Source of the DNA: Bettongia penicillata ogilbyi
Lineage: Eukaryota > Chordata > Mammalia > Diprotodontia > Potoroidae
Direction: 5' to 3'
Length of the DNA stretch: 64,000 nt
Assembly: GCA_023548195.1 (NCBI GenBank)
Contig: JAJHZJ010000061.1
Location: 9,217,378-9,281,377 of the forward strand
Of this stretch, positions 20,284 to 30,885 are shown in pieces; position 1 is the first letter of the stretch, and each line of letters opens with the position of its first letter. Made by a program: the position numbers and the translations under genes. The notes beneath the pieces were generated by a model. It ran no database searches. It was not told where the DNA came from and was given only the letters and a program-made list of their open reading frames with translations.

Positions 20284-20510
20284 GGTGTGACCTCAGACAA
20301 ACTGAGATCTTCGGAAGACCTTGGTTTAGAAAGGCCAAGATCATCCGTTGCATCACCAATCATCTTGACCTTTGTCTTGCCACTGGACTCTGAGGACTCT
20401 GGAGGAGAGTAAAGCTGACACTTTGCACATCTCTGCCTCACTGTCAAGACATCACTCTCCTGATGTCAGTAGTCCTCTTCAAGAACAAAAGATCAACCAC
20501 AGCATAGGAT
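20284..20510 (+). mobile_element. SINE-B-related element, sense
   Basis: Ends in ctcctgatgtcagtagtcctcttcaagaacaaaag, the SINE-B terminus. The upstream part (agaccttggtttagaaaggccaag, catctctgcctcactgtcaa) matches the longer variant also seen at 28075-28290. Confidence 0.75.
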
Positions 20511-20884
20511 TTTGCTATACTCATCATTGTTTTGCTTTTTTGTTTCTTTCAAGCATTATTTCTTATTCTCATTCAGCTTCACTCTTTCTGCTGGCTCCTC
20601 CTCTGCCTACAAATCTATTCAATAATCTCCCCATCCCTAAAACACTTTTTATTCATCCAGTCTCCTCATGGTGCTATTGTCTGCTCTTCTGTTCCTTTAT
20701 ACCTAAACTTGTACCTAGAGTACTTCACAGATTTTCTCTACTAATGCTAGCAGTGCCTTAGCTCAGGTCTTCATTTCTTCTTGCTTGGTGTCTTGTAAGA
20801 GCATTCAAGTACTATCTACCTCCACAGATTTTTCTTAAAGTGTTTTGTCTGGATTTCTTCTTATCCTTTCACATTCTACTATAT
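20511..20884. other. Unassigned, pyrimidine-rich
   Basis: Open frames of 129 and 70 codons here come from low stop density in C/T-rich sequence. No domain is visible. Confidence 0.4.
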
Positions 20885-20889
20885 TTTAA

Positions 20890-21230
20890 GATCCTGTGTG
20901 ACATAGTGAATAATGTGCTTTACTTGACACCAAGAAATCTTCAATTCCTATCTTGTCTCTCATACATAATAGCTCTTTGACTATGGGCCAATCACTTGAT
21001 TTCTCAGGATCAGTTTCCTCACCTGTAAAATAGGAATAATAATATGCCACAGTGGAGAACCTGAAAGATTATAAATATGGTGATTTAATTAATAGAAGTA
21101 AGAACGTTTGGAAGAGTCGTGGTTTTGGGGAAATGATAACGAGTTTCATTTTGGATTTACCTTTCACAGGGTTGTTGTGAGATTTAAATGAACTAATATG
21201 TTATATACTTCATAAACTTGAAAGAAAAAG
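20890..21230 (+). mobile_element. MIR, split by an L2-like internal fragment
   Basis: Left: actatgggccaatcacttgatttctcagg, tcctcacctgtaaaataggaataataatatgcca. Right, from about 21161: acctttcacagggttgttgtgagatttaaatgaac. The ~110 bp between them is not MIR. Confidence 0.75.
21049..21160 (-). mobile_element. Internal L2 fragment inside a MIR, resembling 18806-18903
   Basis: gagaacctgaaag.ttataaatatggtgat and gtggttttggggaaatgataacgagtttcatttt closely match the L2 piece at 18806-18903 in the same orientation. It lacks the L2 3' end, so it is not an ordinary L2 insertion. Confidence 0.6.
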
Positions 21231-21234
21231 ATTT

Positions 21235-21460
21235 TTAAAATAATAGATATTTTTTGCTTTTGTGTCGCCTTCATTTTTCAATATCTCCTCCTTCCCCCAC
21301 TCATAAAGCTACCCCTTATCTTGGAGAATTTTTAAAAAAAGAAACATTTCAATAAAATGAACTGGCCCATCAATCAAATGTGACAGCATAGTTATTGTTC
21401 CACATCCATAGTCTTACATCTCTGCAAAGAAGGAAAGGAGGAGTATTCTAATCATTTTGC
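21235..21460 (-). mobile_element. Possible L1 3' UTR, antisense
   Basis: tttttcaatatctcctccttcccccactcataaagct...catagtcttacatctctgcaaagaagg resembles an antisense 3' UTR of another L1 subfamily. Recognised by eye only. Confidence 0.4.
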
Positions 21461-21524
21461 AAACTTTAAAGGGCTACTTAAATTTTAGTTCATAGTATAA
21501 TTATGTATAGGTCATATTGCCTCT

Positions 21525-21660
21525 ATTCAATTAGAGTCTCCTTGAAAGCAGGAACTGTTTCCCCTTTTCATCTTTGTATCCCTCAAAGGTAAGGACTGTT
21601 TCACTTTTTGTATTTATATCTCAAAAAGCTAGCATTGTTCCTAACACATATTAAAGCCTT
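21525..21660 (+). mobile_element. L2 LINE 3' end
   Basis: tagagtctccttgaaagcaggaactgtttcccc..ctttgtatccctcaaagg..cacatattaaagcc. Confidence 0.6.
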
Positions 21661-22289
21661 ATAAAGTTTCTTGAAGTGACTTAAAGGAAGATAGAAGGGG
21701 AAAAAAATGAAACCTTCTGAAACAAGGTAACTCATTTGCAGTCAAATTTTTAATTGTGTGGTAACAGTGACCCTCTACAATTTCCCATCGACTGACCTGT
21801 TCAATATCTCTGGTAGGCAGGTAGTAGAGAGAGTGATGGTCGGAAACTCTCATAGTGAGAACAATTTATTGTTACAAGGAATGGTTTGGGTAACTCAAGT
21901 GTGAATGGCATTTGGGAGTTAAAAAAAAGCCCCAACACTTGGAATTATTTTTCTTTTTGACATTTAAAAAAAGACATTTAGGTTTAGACCAAATCCTGTA
22001 TCTGCTTGCTCAACCAGTTCTTTATTTACTATCTCTTTTTACCATTCTGTGCTGAGATCTGTATCCTTCTTAGGATTTAAAAACAAAACAAAACAAAAAC
22101 CTACCATAGTAGTACTCAAATAAAGATATCAGGGACAAGTTATTTGAATTTATAACCCACTGTTTCCCTCTGAGCAATAAGGGGGGAAGGTACAAGAAAA
22201 TTACACATTGAGATGCTTCTTGTGGAGTTGACCAAGAATCTTAGTGCATAGCTGGGACTTAGCTAGCTACAGCTCTAACAAAGTACATA
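21661..22289. other. No feature recognised
   Basis: AT-rich sequence without a repeat or exon that I can name. (AAAAC)n-like text at 22080-22098. Confidence 0.4.
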
Positions 22290-22337
22290 TGTATATAACA
22301 AAGTACATAGGAGGTCCCTTCTTCAATATGCTCAAAA

Positions 22338-22400
22338 AGATATACATATATATATGATATGTATGTATACATATATGTGCATGCATATAAACCTGCATAT
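22338..22400 (+). repeat. (TATA/CATA)n-rich stretch
   Basis: Imperfect TATACATATA repeats. Confidence 0.75.
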
Positions 22401-22424
22401 ATGCAGAGATATACAAGTGTTATG

Positions 22425-22604
22425 TAACAAAATGGTACCCATTAATTTGGGAATGGTTGAACAAATTGTGGTTTATGGATGTAATGAAATATTTTTCTAT
22501 AAGAAATGATAAATATGAAGAATATATATGCATATACATATGTAAATATATATAGCCAAGGCTTGATATTTTCTGTATTTGCAAAACATTGAAATCTTTT
22601 CCAT
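22425..22604 (+). mobile_element. L1 LINE ORF2 C-terminal fragment
   Basis: cccattaatttgggaatggttgaacaaattgtggtttatggatgtaatgaaata and ataagaaatgataaatatg match the L1 ORF2 end. It stops in AT-rich text before a second L1 piece starts. Confidence 0.75.
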
Positions 22605-23336
22605 TAAGCACAGAGATAAAGCAAGAGTGCCCCTTCTCCCTGTCTCTATTTGACAGTTTTAAAAATACTAATTACAGTCATAAGGCAAGAGAAATTAAAG
22701 CTATAAACATCAGTAAATAAGAGACATAATTATCCCTATGGTGTTCTTATGACATACTTAGAAAACTCCAGAGATTCAATGATGAAGCTAACTGACAAAA
22801 AATAGCTTTAGTAATGTATCAAACTACAAAATAAATCTGCAAAAATCATTAGTATTGCTAAAGTATATTGACAAAAACCAACAGGAAATCATAAAACGAA
22901 AAGTGCCATTCAAAATAACTAATAAATATATAAAATAACTGAGAGGTAACTTATCAAGACACACTCAACACTTATGGAAACACAACTAGAAAACTATTTA
23001 CAGAACTAAAGGAAGATAATTAGAAACAGACTCACTGAGTATGATGAGGTCAAACCATTATAACAAAATAATACTATTATCTAAATGAATTTATGCATGT
23101 AATATTATACCAATTAAACTGACAAAGGGTTACTTTAGACGGAGAAGTAGATGAGGTACTAACAAAATTCATTTTTCAGGGAAAAAAGGTCCAGAATTTC
23201 AAGGGAAATCCACAACAAAACCATGGATGAAGAGGCATTGTATTACTATACCTCAAACTACTTTATAAAACAATAGTCTTCAAAATTATTTTGTACTGGT
23301 TTGAAATTAGAAAAATTGATCACTAGAACAGACTAA

Positions 23337-24045
23337 ATAAGCAATACCCATACCTCTTCCAGTCTCTCTCCTTTCCAATTCATCTTCCATACAGTTGCCA
23401 AAATAATCTTCCCAAAGCGCAAATGTGGCCATCTCACACCTCTGTTCAAGATTCTTGAATAATTCTCTCGTGTATCTAGAATAAACGATTCTGCCTGACA
23501 TTCAGACCCTTTACAACCTGATTCCAGACTACCTGTCCAGACTCATTTTTTATTACTCCCCTACATACACTTTATGTATCCACCAAACCGCCCTACTTCT
23601 TGTTCCCTGGATTTCAACTTCTGTCTCCTACTTCCATCACATTGTGAACTTTTATGAAAACTCCAGAGAATCAGTAATGAAACTAGCTGATGACAAGCAG
23701 CCTCTGTTATTATTATTACAATTAATAGCTTTCTAATTCCTTTTATACTTCTCTCTTAATCTTTTCCTTTTTTAAAAACAATCCTTAGATTCCTTCAAGA
23801 TTCGAGTCAGATTCTACCTCTTATAGAAAGCTTTTCATAATTCTTCTAGTTTTTAGTGTTCTCTCCTTCCTCCAAGCAGTGGATATTTACTTTTCTTTCA
23901 ACAACTTTTATTCCCCTGTGGAATTCAAGCTTTTTCAGGGTGAAAACTTTTTATTCTTTGGAGCTTTTTTTTTGGTATGGCCAGTATCTAATACAATGTG
24001 GTGCGCATAGTAAGGGCTTTCTAAATGCTTATGGAATAGAATGGA
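23337..24045 (+). mobile_element. L2 LINE 3' UTR inserted in L1
   Basis: Typical L2 text: gccaaaataatcttcccaaagcgcaaatgtggccatctcacacc, gaccctttacaacctgattccagactacc, tattactcccctacatacact, then taagggctttctaaatgctt at the end. About 23640-23750 does not fit L2; 23656-23695 resembles the L1 text at 22769-22800. Confidence 0.75.
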
Positions 24046-24160
24046 AATTAGTAAATATAAAAGTTTAACATTTAATAAACTGAAAAACGCAAAATATGAG
24101 GACTTTCTTTCTGACAAAACCTACTCAGAAAAAGGTAGTTTGGCAGAAATTAGGTGAATG

Positions 24161-25203
24161 GGGAAAAATAGGGAAACTACACTGTGTCAGCAATATTATT
24201 CTAGATTGTTCTAGATCATTTAAACTAACCAGACAGTATAAAATACCTGAGAGTATACCTGCCAAAACAGAAACAGGGAACTATATGAATAAAATAGTTT
24301 TTATACAAGGTCATCTTTAAATAACTGGAGTAATATTTATTGTTCATAGGTAGGTAAAGCCAATACAATAAAAAAATGACAATTTCATCTAAATAGTCTA
24401 TTTATCCAATGCCATCCCAACTTAATTATTTAAAAACATTTCCTACTGAGTTAGGAGAAAATGCTAGCAAAGAAATTTCAAAGAAACCAGGATGGGGGGG
24501 AGATTTAAAGGAAGGAGATTCAATAGTATCATTCCTTAAATTATATTACAAATGAGAGCATTGTTGAAGTGTAAAATGGATAATTTCAATTATTTAAAAT
24601 TAAAAATTTCTTGTATAAATAAAGCCAATGTAGCTAAGAATGCAGAAAATTGGGGGAAAACTTTCATAGACAATCTCTCAGATAGAATGTGATTATGTTG
24701 AAATATTGCTGTGGTGTCAGAAACAATGAGTTGGATGATTTAGAAAAATATGGAAAGACTTAGACCTATGAAGGAAGATACTGTTCACCTTCAGATAAAC
24801 AGATGACAAGTAGAAATAAGCATAATATGATCTGACATATATATATGTATGTATGAGTATATATATGTATATGTTAATAGATGTTTATGTATATATTTAT
24901 GTGTGTATATACATATGTCTTTATTTGTAGCCTTCCTTAGGGCAGGGTAAGGGAATGGGGCAAGAAAAAATAAAGTAAAAAGTGAACAACAGAGAACAAA
25001 AGAAAACCTACAAGGAAGCAAAAAAAAATGGATAGCTTGGAAAACAATGTATAGTATTTATTTTATAGGTTTTCTTGAAGTGGAAATTTACTGTTTCATA
25101 TTGAATCATCTCTTATGTTCTTCTATGTACATGGCAATGTTCTTTTTTCTTTTCTTGTTTTGTATTTAAGTTTAAAATGAATTAAAATGCATTTTAAAAA
25201 GAA
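24161..25203 (+). mobile_element. Second L1 LINE inserted in the first L1
   Basis: Begins in ORF2 (aatacctgagagtatacctgcc; gtaggtaaagccaatacaat; ttaaattatattacaaa), has an internal deletion, and ends in a different 3' UTR type (tagccttccttagggcagggtaaggg) with aaaagaaataaaaaaaa at 25196-25212. The host L1 resumes at tagtgtcttacattg. Confidence 0.65.
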
Positions 25204-25449
25204 ATAAAAAAAAGAATAGTGTCTTACATTGTATAATAAGTCCCAAATAGATAAGCAGCTAAAATACAAAAGGTCACATCTTGAAAACAAAAAGAGAGAG
25301 GAACACAATAGACTGTACCTTTCATAAACTATGACTAGGGAAGAATTTTTAACCAAACAAGGGGGATGAATGATCATAAAAGATAAAATAGACAGTTTTG
25401 GTTACATAAAATAAAAAGACTATTGTAAAAATAAGATAAGTACAACAAG

Positions 25450-25520
25450 ATGCTGCAGTACTTAGCAGAGAGCCTACATATTGTAGGCTCTTAATAAATG
25501 TTCATTGATTGATAGATAAA
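25450..25520 (+). mobile_element. L2/MIR 3' tail inserted in L1
   Basis: agtacttagcagagagcctacatattgtaggctcttaataaatgttcattgattgat. Confidence 0.65.
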
Positions 25521-25616
25521 CCAAGAACGGTAATGATTGAGTAAAAATATATTCACATTAAGTATCTCTAATAGAAGTCTGCCGCCTATGACATACAGAA
25601 AATTGACATAGACATA

Positions 25617-25905
25617 TCACCAAGAACCATTCTTCAATATTTCCTGACTTCCATTAAGTCTTACCTAAAATCCCATCTTGTATAGAAAGTCATTCCCAAC
25701 TTTTCTTAATTCTTGTACTGCCTTCTCTCCGTTAATTATTTCCTATTTATCTTGTATGTTTCTGGTTTATGTAGGTTTGTTTGTTGTCTCTGCCATTAGA
25801 TTGTGAGCTCCTTGAGGTCAGGGACTGTCCTTACCTCTTTTTGTATCCCCAACATAGCCCAGTGTCCAGCACATAGTAGGTGCTTATTAAATGTTTATTA
25901 ATAGA
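25617..25905 (+). mobile_element. L2 LINE 3' end inserted in L1
   Basis: ttcctgacttccattaagtcttacc..ttagattgtgagctccttgaggtcagggactg..cagcacatagtaggtgcttattaaatg. Well preserved. Confidence 0.85.
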
Positions 25906-26002
25906 TTGATCAAAGGATATCAACAATGTTCAGATGAAGAAATGTAAATAGTCATCACCAATATGAAAGATTGTTCCAAATCATTAATAACAAGATAAAT
26001 GC

Positions 26003-26040
26003 ACATAGGAGGTACTTAATAACTATTTATTGATTGCTTG
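26003..26040 (+). mobile_element. 38-bp L2/MIR tail with 6-bp flanking repeat
   Basis: acataggaggtacttaataa..ttgattgcttg sits inside L1 ORF2 text between aaatgc (25997-26002) and aaatgc (26041-26046). Confidence 0.55.
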
Positions 26041-26164
26041 AAATGCAAATTAAAGCAGCTTTGAATTTTCATGTACTAGTCATTGAATTGACAAGATAAT
26101 TTTTTTAAATGAAAGTAATCAATTGTTAGAAATCTATGAGAAGTAAGCATGCTAATACATTGCT

Positions 26165-26335
26165 GATGAACATTTAGTAAGCACCTACTATGTACTAGGC
26201 ACTATGCTGGGGAGAATACAATGAAAGGCAAAAAACTGTCCCTATTCTTGAGGAGCTCCCCCTCTAATGAGGGAAACAACAGGCAATTGGCTATGTACAA
26301 ACAAAATATATACAGGATAAATTTGAGCTAATCAA
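26165..26335 (-). mobile_element. L2 LINE 3' end
   Basis: gaacatttagtaagcacctactatgtactaggcactatgctgggg..ctgtccctattcttgaggagct..aaacaacaggcaattgg. Confidence 0.85.
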
Positions 26336-26779
26336 CAGATTAGGGAGACTAGTCTAGAATTAGGGAGACCAGAAAATGTATGTACTGCTCAGACATAACC
26401 TGCTTCCGTTGATTTTGCTTAAACATTTGCTTAAATAAGCAATACCCATTGAGTGGTAGGGAGAGTTTAAGGAGTAAGGACTATGAAGAAAATGCAAAGG
26501 GCAACAATAAATCTCAAAATAAAATAATGTAGTTGCTATTGGAGGATTTCAACTAATCTTTGGGCCCATATGCGTCATCAAATAGGACAGTGTTTCTCAG
26601 CTATTTTCCTAATCAGTTTTTTTCACGTTGTAAGTGGTCCAGAAAATGTTTGCTGAATTGAATCAAGTCCCCAAATAAGCAAAACCCAAATATTAGTTGA
26701 ATCAAAAATTGTGGGGAGTTTTTTTCTTAGCACCCCTTAGCAATGCTTCAGAGGTAGCTACACTTCTGTCTTCTAACAA
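26336..26779. other. No feature recognised
   Basis: No repeat or exon supported. Confidence 0.4.
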
Positions 26780-26965
26780 TTCTTACATCTATTGCACTTT
26801 TAAAATTTACAAAGCACTTTCCTCACAATAACCCCCTAAGGTCAACAGTGCAAGAATTATCATTTCACATTTTGCAAATGAGGAAACTGAGGCTGAGGAA
26901 GATAAAGTAAATTATTTATGGTCACTTAATTAAGATTCAAGGAAAATCAGAAGATCGGAATATTT
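26780..26965 (-). mobile_element. CORE-SINE/MIR
   Basis: cttacatctattgcacttttaaaatttacaaagcactttc..ttgcaaatgaggaaactgaggc..atggtcacttaat. Confidence 0.75.
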
Positions 26966-27308
26966 TCTATGTTGAAACTGAACTAGGCTTTAATTTCTTT
27001 GGTTTCAGTTCTATGTACTTTGAAAATCTTCATAATTTTTTTCTTGGAGCTCCCTCAAAAATTTCTGCTGAGAATATTAACTGAGAATGTAGTATAACCT
27101 ATGTCCTATAACTGAGGCGTTGTATCTATCCTGAAACAGATCAGGCCTGGGAATTGATTTACTAGGAGCTCTCTGACTTATGTTCTCACCCAGAATTTCC
27201 CCAGAAATGTCAAAATTTGGTTCCCATCAAGAGCTTTTTACTAGGAAATTACTATTTAGTACATGTCTAGATCTTTACGGGAAGGAAAAAGACCTTTGAC
27301 TCTCTTGG
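26966..27308. other. No feature recognised
   Basis: No repeat or exon supported. Confidence 0.4.
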
Positions 27309-27985
27309 TTGGTGGTTGTCCTTTGTACTCAAAGAGGACCAAAATGATATCACAATGAGGGGGTCAATGCACAACATGTTGGACTGTGGCTGATCAGACT
27401 GGTATGAGCTCAGGATGTTCTACCACAGGTTGGCATTCACATGATCAATTTGAGTGGAGTTGTCTCTAAATTTGGACATCTAATATCTCTTTTGAATTAC
27501 TGCAATTCTGTTTCTCTTGCAGAGCATAGAACCTTCTTTGATGTGGGCACACCTTGCTGGGGCAGCCCTTTGCCATTGTCTCTTATGTCTTTCAACTGAT
27601 TCCATGGTCCTTCAGAGACACCTTGAGAGTGTCCTTGTATCACTTTTTCTGACCTCCATGTGAGCACTTGCCTTATATGAGTTTTCTGTAAAATAGTCTT
27701 TTAGGCAAATGTATATTTGGCATTTGAACGACATGGCCAGCCCATCAAAGTTGTGCTCTCTGCAGTAGAGTGTGAGTGGTTGACAGTTTAGCTGAGAAAG
27801 GTCCTCAGAGTCCCGTATCTTACCTTGCCAAGTGATCTTCAGAATCTTCCTAAGACAATTCAAATGGAAGCAATTCTGTTTCCTGGCATGGCACAAGTTT
27901 TACAGGTATACAACAATGAGGTGCACACAACATCTCTGGAGACCTTAAGTTTCAGATTGAGATCTTGACTCTCCCTCAGGCTAAC
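27309..27985 (-). mobile_element. Non-LTR LINE, post-RT region and 3' end (clade uncertain)
   Basis: On the minus strand the longest frame (27612-27896, 94 codons) begins CHARKQNCFHLNCLRKILKITWQ. In a shifted frame the text continues WAGHVVQMPN..LPKRLFY and YKDTLK, the pattern that follows the RT in several non-LTR clades (RTE or jockey/Ingi-like). The 3' terminus (plus strand 27309-27345) is gttgtcctttgtactcaaagagg, nearly the same as the SINE-B end. It is a 5'-truncated, frame-broken relic. Confidence 0.65.
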
Positions 27986-28074
27986 AAAACACAGACTATA
28001 GGTAGGATTTATTTAAGTAGACAAAGTCTATGAAACACTATGCTATATAAGTCATTGAACACTCTAATCTCAAG

Positions 28075-28290
28075 ACCTTAGTTTAAAAGGGCCAAAGTTT
28101 CCCACTGCATGCTGGGCCATCTCCAGTGGTTCTGATGAATATCAGGTCACTGGACCCAGATGGCTCAGGAAAAGAAAGTGAGACTAGTGACCTTGCACAG
28201 CCCTCCCTCACTCAAATCAAAGTCAGCTGCAAGTCATGTCATCATCTTGATGTCATGGTCCTCTTCAAGAACAAAGGACTATCCAAAAGG
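28075..28290 (+). mobile_element. SINE-B-related element, sense
   Basis: tctcaagaccttagtttaaaagggccaaagtttccc..gaatatcaggtcactggacccagatggctc..aagtcatgtcatcatcttgatgtcatggtcctcttcaagaac. Confidence 0.85.
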
Positions 28291-28679
28291 TAATGGGGGA
28301 AGAACATGGTAGGAATGAACAAGTTCTAATAGTTACAAGTAAAGGATTATGGGTTAGCAATGCAATAGATGTCATCTAATAAAAGGATAAGGAAAAAAGA
28401 AAAAGAGTTGTTCACATGATAAATGAGAGATAATTAATGGATGGTCTATATGTACTCTGCTGGTATTGTCTTGATAGAAAAAGAAAGTAAGAAAGGTTCC
28501 TTGCTCCTCCCTACCTGTTCCCTTCCTGCATCCTAGGTCATTGGGTTGGACCCAACTTTGTTAAATTTAGAGGATGTGGATACAAGTCACCCAGTATGGG
28601 TAGGCAAGAAGAGGTGGATGCAATCTAAATTATTAGAGGGAATGTTAACATTGATGAGATCACAGCTACACTGGAACAT
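28291..28679. other. No feature recognised
   Basis: No repeat or exon supported. Confidence 0.4.
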
Positions 28680-28745
28680 TTGTATAACTCCCTTAATTTC
28701 TAAAACAGTGTATTGCATTTAATGGGTGATTAATAAATGCTTACT
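28680..28745 (+). mobile_element. L2/MIR 3' tail
   Basis: gtattgcatttaatgggtgattaataaatgcttac. Confidence 0.5.
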
Positions 28746-29566
28746 CTAAGTTGTTACCCACATGAATGAGTGAATGAATGGTACTTTTTTTTTGTTTTGT
28801 TTTAATGATGCAATAATTTGCTTCCCAGGTCCATTTAAGGTATTGCTTTGATGCATAAAATCCCAAAATTCTTTGTGCCCTCTTGCCTTAGCTTTTTTCC
28901 TGTCAAAATACTATGATTCTGTTCTAACTATGGAAAAATGAACTACTTCTCAGCACCCTTCTTGCTCATCGGGTTGTAGGAATCCTCCCTCTTGGAAGAC
29001 CGAGGCTGGTGAATGAGTGCAGACTCATCATTGGGATTTCACTGCTGGAACTACCCTTCTAGCACACTGGGCTAGAGGGGTGTGGGCAGCTTCCAAAAGG
29101 CTGGTGTAAAAAAGGACGCAGAGAAAATCACGCTGAGCATAATGATAGCCTGCGGCCCAGACAATCTACAATCAGAATGGAAAGCGCCCCATTTCTTTGA
29201 GTGTATTTGTCCTGTTCCAGAGTAACCAGGCTTTCCTTGTGACTTATCTGAATCAGCAAATATTTGCTCCAGGAAAATAAGAACAGAAAAAAGACTTTAT
29301 TCTCTGTTCCTAAATACATGTCAGAACACTTAAATACATGTCAAAACACTTTTTTTTTAGGTTTAAAGTAACATAAACATCATAACATGTGGCTTATAGC
29401 ACCACCCCACCCCTGGTATTGCCAAACATATTGAAGAGAGCTATTTTCATATGACCAACCTGGGGTCTGTCTGCTAGAGCTAATCATGACTTTGAACCTG
29501 AAAAGTCCCAGAGTAAGCAGGTAATTACTAGGTAGGGCAATGTTTGTGTGCATATACTCCCTCTTT
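28746..29566. other. Unassigned single-copy-looking DNA
   Basis: No repeat recognised. Slightly more GC-rich at 28960-29165. It contains a 20-bp tandem duplication at 29311-29350. Confidence 0.45.
29311..29350 (+). repeat. Tandem duplication, two 20-bp units
   Basis: taaatacatgtcagaacact followed by the same 20-mer with one G-to-A change. Confidence 0.9.
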
Positions 29567-29763
29567 TAGATTATAACTGGGTCTGCAAAGTTGATTTCTC
29601 TGATATGCCCCAAAATGAGCATCTTTATTTCTATATGGGGGCAAGTCCTGGAGGGAGCTCTACCTTATCTGGGAAGGAAAGGCAATGGGGTGGATATTCT
29701 CTGGCTAAATAAAGAAGAGGAAATATTTAGAGAGCCAGAAAACTGACATGTTTGGCTTTCGGG
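29567..29763 (+). repeat. Local dispersed duplication, copy A
   Basis: Shares gaytataactgggtctgc.., gttgwtttcyyt..atatrcc, aatgarcatyttt, gaggaaagg..ctggctaaat, ttagagag.cagaaaa and tatgtttggctt-type blocks with 31047-31261, in the same order and orientation. It is in otherwise unassigned DNA. Confidence 0.8.
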
Positions 29764-30164
29764 TGAAATCAGTGTGGTAAACAGGAAATGAGTTTTCAAC
29801 CTACTTTCTTTTGGCTGCTCAAGTCATTCCAAGGCACAAAGTGAAAATGCTCAGCATCTTGGCCACTTGGGATAGACAATGCAAGTTTAATTTTCTACTC
29901 TATGACAGCTTTCTATTCCACAGATTCAGGTCGGCATTCAAAACAGCACAGGGAGATATTAAACTGCTAAATTGAAACAAGGCTGCTATCGAATATGGTA
30001 CAATGTCTCTGTTGAAAACTAAAGAGGTTGGTTGAATGCAAACCTAACCTACAACCCTCTCCAATATCTTGGGAATATTATGGAAATGTTTCGGTTGTGT
30101 TAAGTGTATTGACTGTGAAGGAAAGAAGAGAGCCTTGGAATTTTTATCTGTTTTCAACTGTCCT
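29764..30164. other. No feature recognised
   Basis: No repeat or exon supported. Confidence 0.4.
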
Positions 30165-30340
30165 TGGAGCCAGGACCTGAGTTCAGAAGCTGGCTCGGGC
30201 ACTAGGACCTGTGTGACCTTGGGCAATTCACTTAAAAATCTCTGGATCTCAATTTCTTCGTCTATAAAATAGGAGAGTTTGCTTAGATGTCCCTTAAGGT
30301 TTCTTCCAGTGGCAAATCTAAAATGCTCTAACATCTGTTC
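30165..30340 (+). mobile_element. MIR
   Basis: tgagttcagaagctggctcggg, gacctgtgtgaccttgggcaattcactt, cttcgtctataaaataggagagtttgc. Confidence 0.8.
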
Positions 30341-30454
30341 CCTAGATGCCAACCTGGATCACAAGAGGGGAATGCTGTGTATTTTTTACAACATATAACA
30401 CAACCTAAAAGGAAATGACCCGGAAACCTTAGCTTCTAAGAAACATACAATCTA

Positions 30455-30545
30455 TCAATCAACCAGCATTCATTTAATGAGTTCCTGGGTAACGTCCAGC
30501 ATTGTACCAGGTATGATGGGAACTATAGAAGAATGAGTCAATAAC
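30455..30545 (-). mobile_element. L2 LINE 3' tail
   Basis: aaccagcattcatttaatgagttcctgg..cagcattgtaccaggtatgatgggaactat. Confidence 0.6.
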
Positions 30546-30885
30546 GATGGTTCAGTACACTCTGGAGTTACCCCTAGGGTCAAATATATGTAACTGGGTT
30601 TTCAGCCAAGCTGGTAAATGGACTGATTTCTTAATTTGTGGAAAGAATGCTGACTCAATGCTATAGACCTGTACGACTGGGAAGAGTTGCAGAGACTTGG
30701 GAAAGACAAAAACCTAGAAATCAAACTTGCCTTGAGGAGCCAGCTTCCCCCACATTTCCATAGTTTGCAAAGTCTTTCTTCCTTATTCCCAAAGAGGGGT
30801 TAGGCAATTTTACCTTCTAACCCATGATTACAGCATTGTATTACCAAAGAGTTATGTTTCCTTTTGCAAAATGCCGCAGGATTGG
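30546..30885. other. No feature recognised
   Basis: No repeat or exon supported. Confidence 0.4.

Larger units (their letters stand above)
22605..26160 (+). mobile_element. L1 LINE ORF2, interrupted by later insertions
   Basis: L1 ORF2 text runs in the right order across 22605-23336, 24046-24160, 25204-25449, 25521-25616, 25906-26002 and 26041-26160: gcaagagtgccccttctccc (RT), atttcaagggaaatccac, agactaaataa, ggcagaaattagg, tagtgtcttacattgtat, tcaaaggatatcaac, gaaatgcaaattaaagc, tacattgctgatgaac. Between these blocks lie an L2 3' region, another L1, and three L2 tails. The FADD box region (22725-22760) no longer encodes Asp-Asp. Confidence 0.75.

Noticed and set aside
20372..20761. 129-codon frame
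   Set aside because: Begins inside a SINE-B-related element and continues in pyrimidine-rich DNA with low stop density.
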